Below, in pieces: positions 61,818 to 64,000 of a DNA stretch of 64,000 bases; positions within the stretch are counted from its first letter, which is position 1, and each line of letters opens with the position of its first letter. The stretch comes from Limivicinus sp963617275. GTDB lineage: Bacteria; Bacillota; Clostridia; Oscillospirales; Oscillospiraceae. The notes beneath the pieces are model-generated. The model saw only the letters and a program-made list of their open reading frames with translations, was not told where the DNA came from and made no database searches. The position numbers and the translations under genes were made by a program. Where the stretch lies: the NCBI GenBank assembly GCA_963617275.1, contig CAVENX010000035.1, positions 1-64,000 on the forward strand, in the 5' to 3' direction.

Positions 61818-62049
61818 GCATCATGCTTCTTTCCATGTTCGGGAGGATCGCCCTTCCTTACTGCTGTGAGCATAATATAACAGCAAATTATGACAATGTA
61901 ATGAACAAACTCGCAACAGTTTTTAAAGAGCGAAGAAAAATTTGTAAACGGCTTTTGTATTTGCGGCGGCTCACGCTTCATATATTTTATCACGAACGCT
62001 TGTCTCGGCCTGTCAGAGGCATTATCAACGATCCGAGGTGTGACGAACA

Positions 62050-62622
62050 ATGTTTTCTTATATTCTTGCGGGTTTATATGGCGTTCCCCTGCTGTTCTGC
62101 ATTTTGCAGGGAAATGCCGGGGCAGTTTCCTCACTGATGAGCGGTGCGGACGACGCCGTGCGCTTCTGTATTTCCGCCGCCGGCGGGCTGTGCTTCTGGT
62201 GCGCTGTGACAGAGCTTTTCGAGCAGTGCGGCGCGGCGGAAACACTGTCGCGGCTGCTGCACCCGGTAATACAGCAGCTTTTTCCAAACGCCGCCGCGCA
62301 TAAGGAGGCAAGCGCCGCGATCTCGGAAAATATCAGCGCAAATCTCATGGGACTCGGCAATGCGGCGACTCCTGCCGGAATAAGGGCCGCAAAAGCGATC
62401 GTCTCCCTCGGCGGCGGTCGGGAAATTTCGGACGAGCTTTGCATGCTTGTCGTTCTCAACACCGCCTCCATTCAGCTTATCCCCACGACCGCCGCCGCGC
62501 TGCGCGCCGCAGCAGGCTCAAAAACGCCATTTGACATCCTCCCCGCCGTCTGGGCGGTATCCGCGCTGTCGCTGCTTGCCGGTCTCTCCGCCGCCGCCGT
62601 ACTCAAACGCCTGTGGAAATAA
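62050..62622 (+). CDS. spmA: Spore maturation protein A
   Basis: A 190-residue membrane protein of the Gate/SpmA family. It has NLMGLGNAATPAGIRAAKAI with the Gly/Asn/Ala-rich gate motif, and SDELCMLVVLNTASIQLIPTT. SpmA and SpmB are needed for proper spore core dehydration in Bacillus. GAGG is 12 bases before ATG. The 232-bp gap before it holds CATATATT at 61979-61986, one mismatch from a sigma-E -10, but no good -35. Confidence 0.88.
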   Translation: MFSYILAGLYGVPLLFCILQGNAGAVSSLMSGADDAVRFCISAAGGLCFWCAVTELFEQCGAAETLSRLLHPVIQQLFPNAAAHKEASAAISENISANLMGLGNAATPAGIRAAKAIVSLGGGREISDELCMLVVLNTASIQLIPTTAAALRAAAGSKTPFDILPAVWAVSALSLLAGLSAAAVLKRLWK

Positions 62623-63140
62623 ACACGGTTTTTGCTTTTGTCCCGGCGGTCATATTGGTTCTGGCGTGCGTCCTCGCCATGCGCAAAGGCGTTGATATCT
62701 ACTCGGCGATGATAAAGGGCGCCGGAAAAGGGCTGCACACCCTTTCCGCCATTCTGCCGGCAATGCTGTGTCTTTTCCCCGCCGTCGCGTTCATGCGTGC
62801 GTCCGGCGCTGCCGACGCCCTCGGCAGACTCGTCTCGCCGCTGCTGAGCGCGATAGGGGTTCCGGAGGAAACGGTGCTCATGCTGCTTATAAGGCCGCTT
62901 TCCGGCAGTGCGGCAATGGGCAGCGCCGCAGAGCTTATGAACAGCTTTGGCGCGGACTCAACGATCGGCCGTACCGCCGCCGTAATGCTCGGCTCGAGTG
63001 AAACGACCTTTTACGTCATATCCGTCTATTTTTCCGCCGCCGGTGTCCGCGGCAGCCGCTGGGCGGTGTATGCGGCGCTGACCGCCGATATTGTGTGCTT
63101 TCTCACATCGGCATGGATCGTCCGCCTTATTTGGGGCTGA
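62613..63140 (+). CDS. spmB: Spore maturation protein B
   Basis: A 175-residue membrane protein, partner of SpmA. It contains LLIRPLSGSAAMGSAAELMN and VMLGSSETTFYVISVYFSAAG, the family marks. The frame starts at GTG 62613, overlapping the spmA stop by 10 bases; an internal Met at 62679 would lose the first membrane helix. Translational coupling is likely. Confidence 0.87.
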   Translation: MEINTVFAFVPAVILVLACVLAMRKGVDIYSAMIKGAGKGLHTLSAILPAMLCLFPAVAFMRASGAADALGRLVSPLLSAIGVPEETVLMLLIRPLSGSAAMGSAAELMNSFGADSTIGRTAAVMLGSSETTFYVISVYFSAAGVRGSRWAVYAALTADIVCFLTSAWIVRLIWG

Positions 63141-63157
63141 ACTTATTTGGGGCTGAA
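63126..63157 (+). repeat. 16-bp tandem duplication at the end of spmB
   Basis: CTTATTTGGGGCTGAA occurs twice in a row. The first copy contains the last codons and stop of spmB, so the second copy is untranslated and carries a spare stop in the same relative place. Confidence 0.8.
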
Positions 63158-63190
63158 GTTTAAAGAAAACTTAAAATATGAAATAAAAAC

Positions 63191-63219
63191 TTGTAAAATT
63201 ACTCCGCAGGCTGTATAAT
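63191..63219 (+). promoter_or_regulatory. Promoter of the acyltransferase-like gene
   Basis: TTGTAA (63191-63196), 17 bases, TATAAT (63214-63219). The leader is about 100 bases. Confidence 0.65.
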
Positions 63220-63324
63220 ACTTCTGTTTGATAATTTATTAATAAAACTTTCCGCTTTTCATCCGGCACATCTCCGCCCGTCCGGCCGGCGATGATACAA
63301 ATCGAAAGGAACGGTGATACAGAT

Positions 63325-64000
63325 ATGAGCAAGTATAAAAGGCGCTACGGAGACCGCAAAGAGGGTCGGCTTATCCGCTCTCTCCCCGGCTTTGCGAAAT
63401 TTGTCCCCTACATAATGCCGACAAGGAACGATGCATGGCTGAACTATGAGGAAAGCTTTGAAGTATCCACGCTTGACCGTCGGCTCAGGAAGCTGCGCGT
63501 GGACGGATACAAGGGCATCGGTATCCTGCATTTCATTATCGCCGCCTATGTCAGGGCGATCTCCATGCTGCCGGGCGTCAACCGCTTTGTCGTCGGACGC
63601 AGGATATACGCGAGAGACGGCATTGAGGTCGTCATGGTCGTCAAGCGCAGCATCTCTATCGACGCCACAGAAACAACGATCAAGGTTCATTTTGCCCCGA
63701 CCGATACGATTTTTGACGTGTACCGCAAACTCAACGAGAAGATTGAGGAGATCAAGACAAGCGACGATAACAACAACACCGAGGATTTTGCCGATACGCT
63801 CTGCAAGGCTCCCCGTCCTCTGCTCCGTCTTGCCATAACGATTCTCCGCATTATGGACTATTTCGGCTGGCTTCCCGAAAATCTGCTTGAGCTCAGCCCG
63901 TTCCACGGCTCCATGATAATCACCGACCTCGGATCTCTCCGTATCGGTCCCGTCTATCATCACATCTACAACTTCGGTACTCTGCCCGTGTTCATAGCCT
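63325..64000 (+). CDS. 2-oxo acid dehydrogenase E2-type acyltransferase domain protein, partial
   Basis: The frame from ATG 63325 stays open to the window end, giving 225 residues. They resemble the catalytic (CAT-fold) domain of dihydrolipoamide acyltransferases: IMPTRNDAWLNYEESFEVST, GILHFIIAAYVRAISMLPGV and MIITDLGSLRIGPVYHHIYN. There is no lipoyl domain or peripheral-subunit-binding domain before it, so it is a stand-alone version, known in several Firmicutes with unknown substrates. The catalytic His motif near the C-terminus lies outside the window. AAAGGA is a distant ribosome site. Confidence 0.8.
   Translation, partial: MSKYKRRYGDRKEGRLIRSLPGFAKFVPYIMPTRNDAWLNYEESFEVSTLDRRLRKLRVDGYKGIGILHFIIAAYVRAISMLPGVNRFVVGRRIYARDGIEVVMVVKRSISIDATETTIKVHFAPTDTIFDVYRKLNEKIEEIKTSDDNNNTEDFADTLCKAPRPLLRLAITILRIMDYFGWLPENLLELSPFHGSMIITDLGSLRIGPVYHHIYNFGTLPVFIA

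Overview
The window looks like chromosomal DNA of an endospore-forming Gram-positive Clostridia member, probably from the Oscillospiraceae/Ruminococcaceae side. Pointers are the spmA/spmB pair, a dockerin-bearing surface protein, LivJ with a lipobox, strong Shine-Dalgarno sites, a recJ-relA/spoT-dtd-metallohydrolase run, and many genes with mixed base composition near 50% GC. No rRNA or tRNA was recognised, and species cannot be fixed from this alone.

Layout. 1-1,260: edge of a decayed mobile element (small orphan ORF, XRE regulator, truncated sigma factor, 29-bp palindrome). 1,290-10,580: a GntR regulator divergent from an eight-gene operon: thiazoline-carboxylate hydrolase family protein, LivJHMGF amino-acid ABC transporter, methionine gamma-lyase, and DhaK/DhaL without DhaM. 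It reads as uptake and breakdown of a sulfur-containing amino acid or derivative. 10,598-19,764: a membrane-sensor AraC regulator divergent from a Fe3+/aminoethylphosphonate-class ABC transporter (binding protein, two ATPases, double-length permease) that ends in a short pyruvate-kinase-like enzyme. 19,999-25,716: a 1,905-residue secreted LysM protein with about 15 InlB-like repeats. 25,954-33,419: galE, a sugar nucleotidyltransferase, a metallohydrolase, dtd, relA/spoT and recJ, all on the minus strand. 33,635-38,156: a two-gene surface operon, a large dockerin protein followed by a membrane-anchored protein with a cohesin-like domain. 38,453-40,891: a zinc-ribbon protein, prmA and a CorA-type channel.

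40,954-48,019 is a complete, apparently intact type II-A CRISPR-Cas locus. Fifteen 36-bp repeats and 14 spacers of 30 bp are read leftwards from a leader that begins inside the end of csn2. Csn2, Cas2, Cas1 and a 1,319-residue Cas9 are on the same strand, and a tracrRNA with its own promoter is transcribed divergently from cas9. All catalytic residues of Cas9 and Cas1 that can be checked are present.

48,278-64,000: ZIP metal transporter, an unusual UvrA-like ATPase fused to a TrmO/TsaA domain, a GntR/ABC cassette with a clear operator, MATE pump, DUF308 protein, FtsH, a phosphoribosyltransferase, HtrA protease, spmA/spmB, and a truncated-by-window E2-type acyltransferase. The most rewarding targets are the CRISPR control region between cas9 and the tracrRNA, the putative cohesin-dockerin pair, the UvrA-TrmO fusion with an internal start site, and the sulfur-compound operon.
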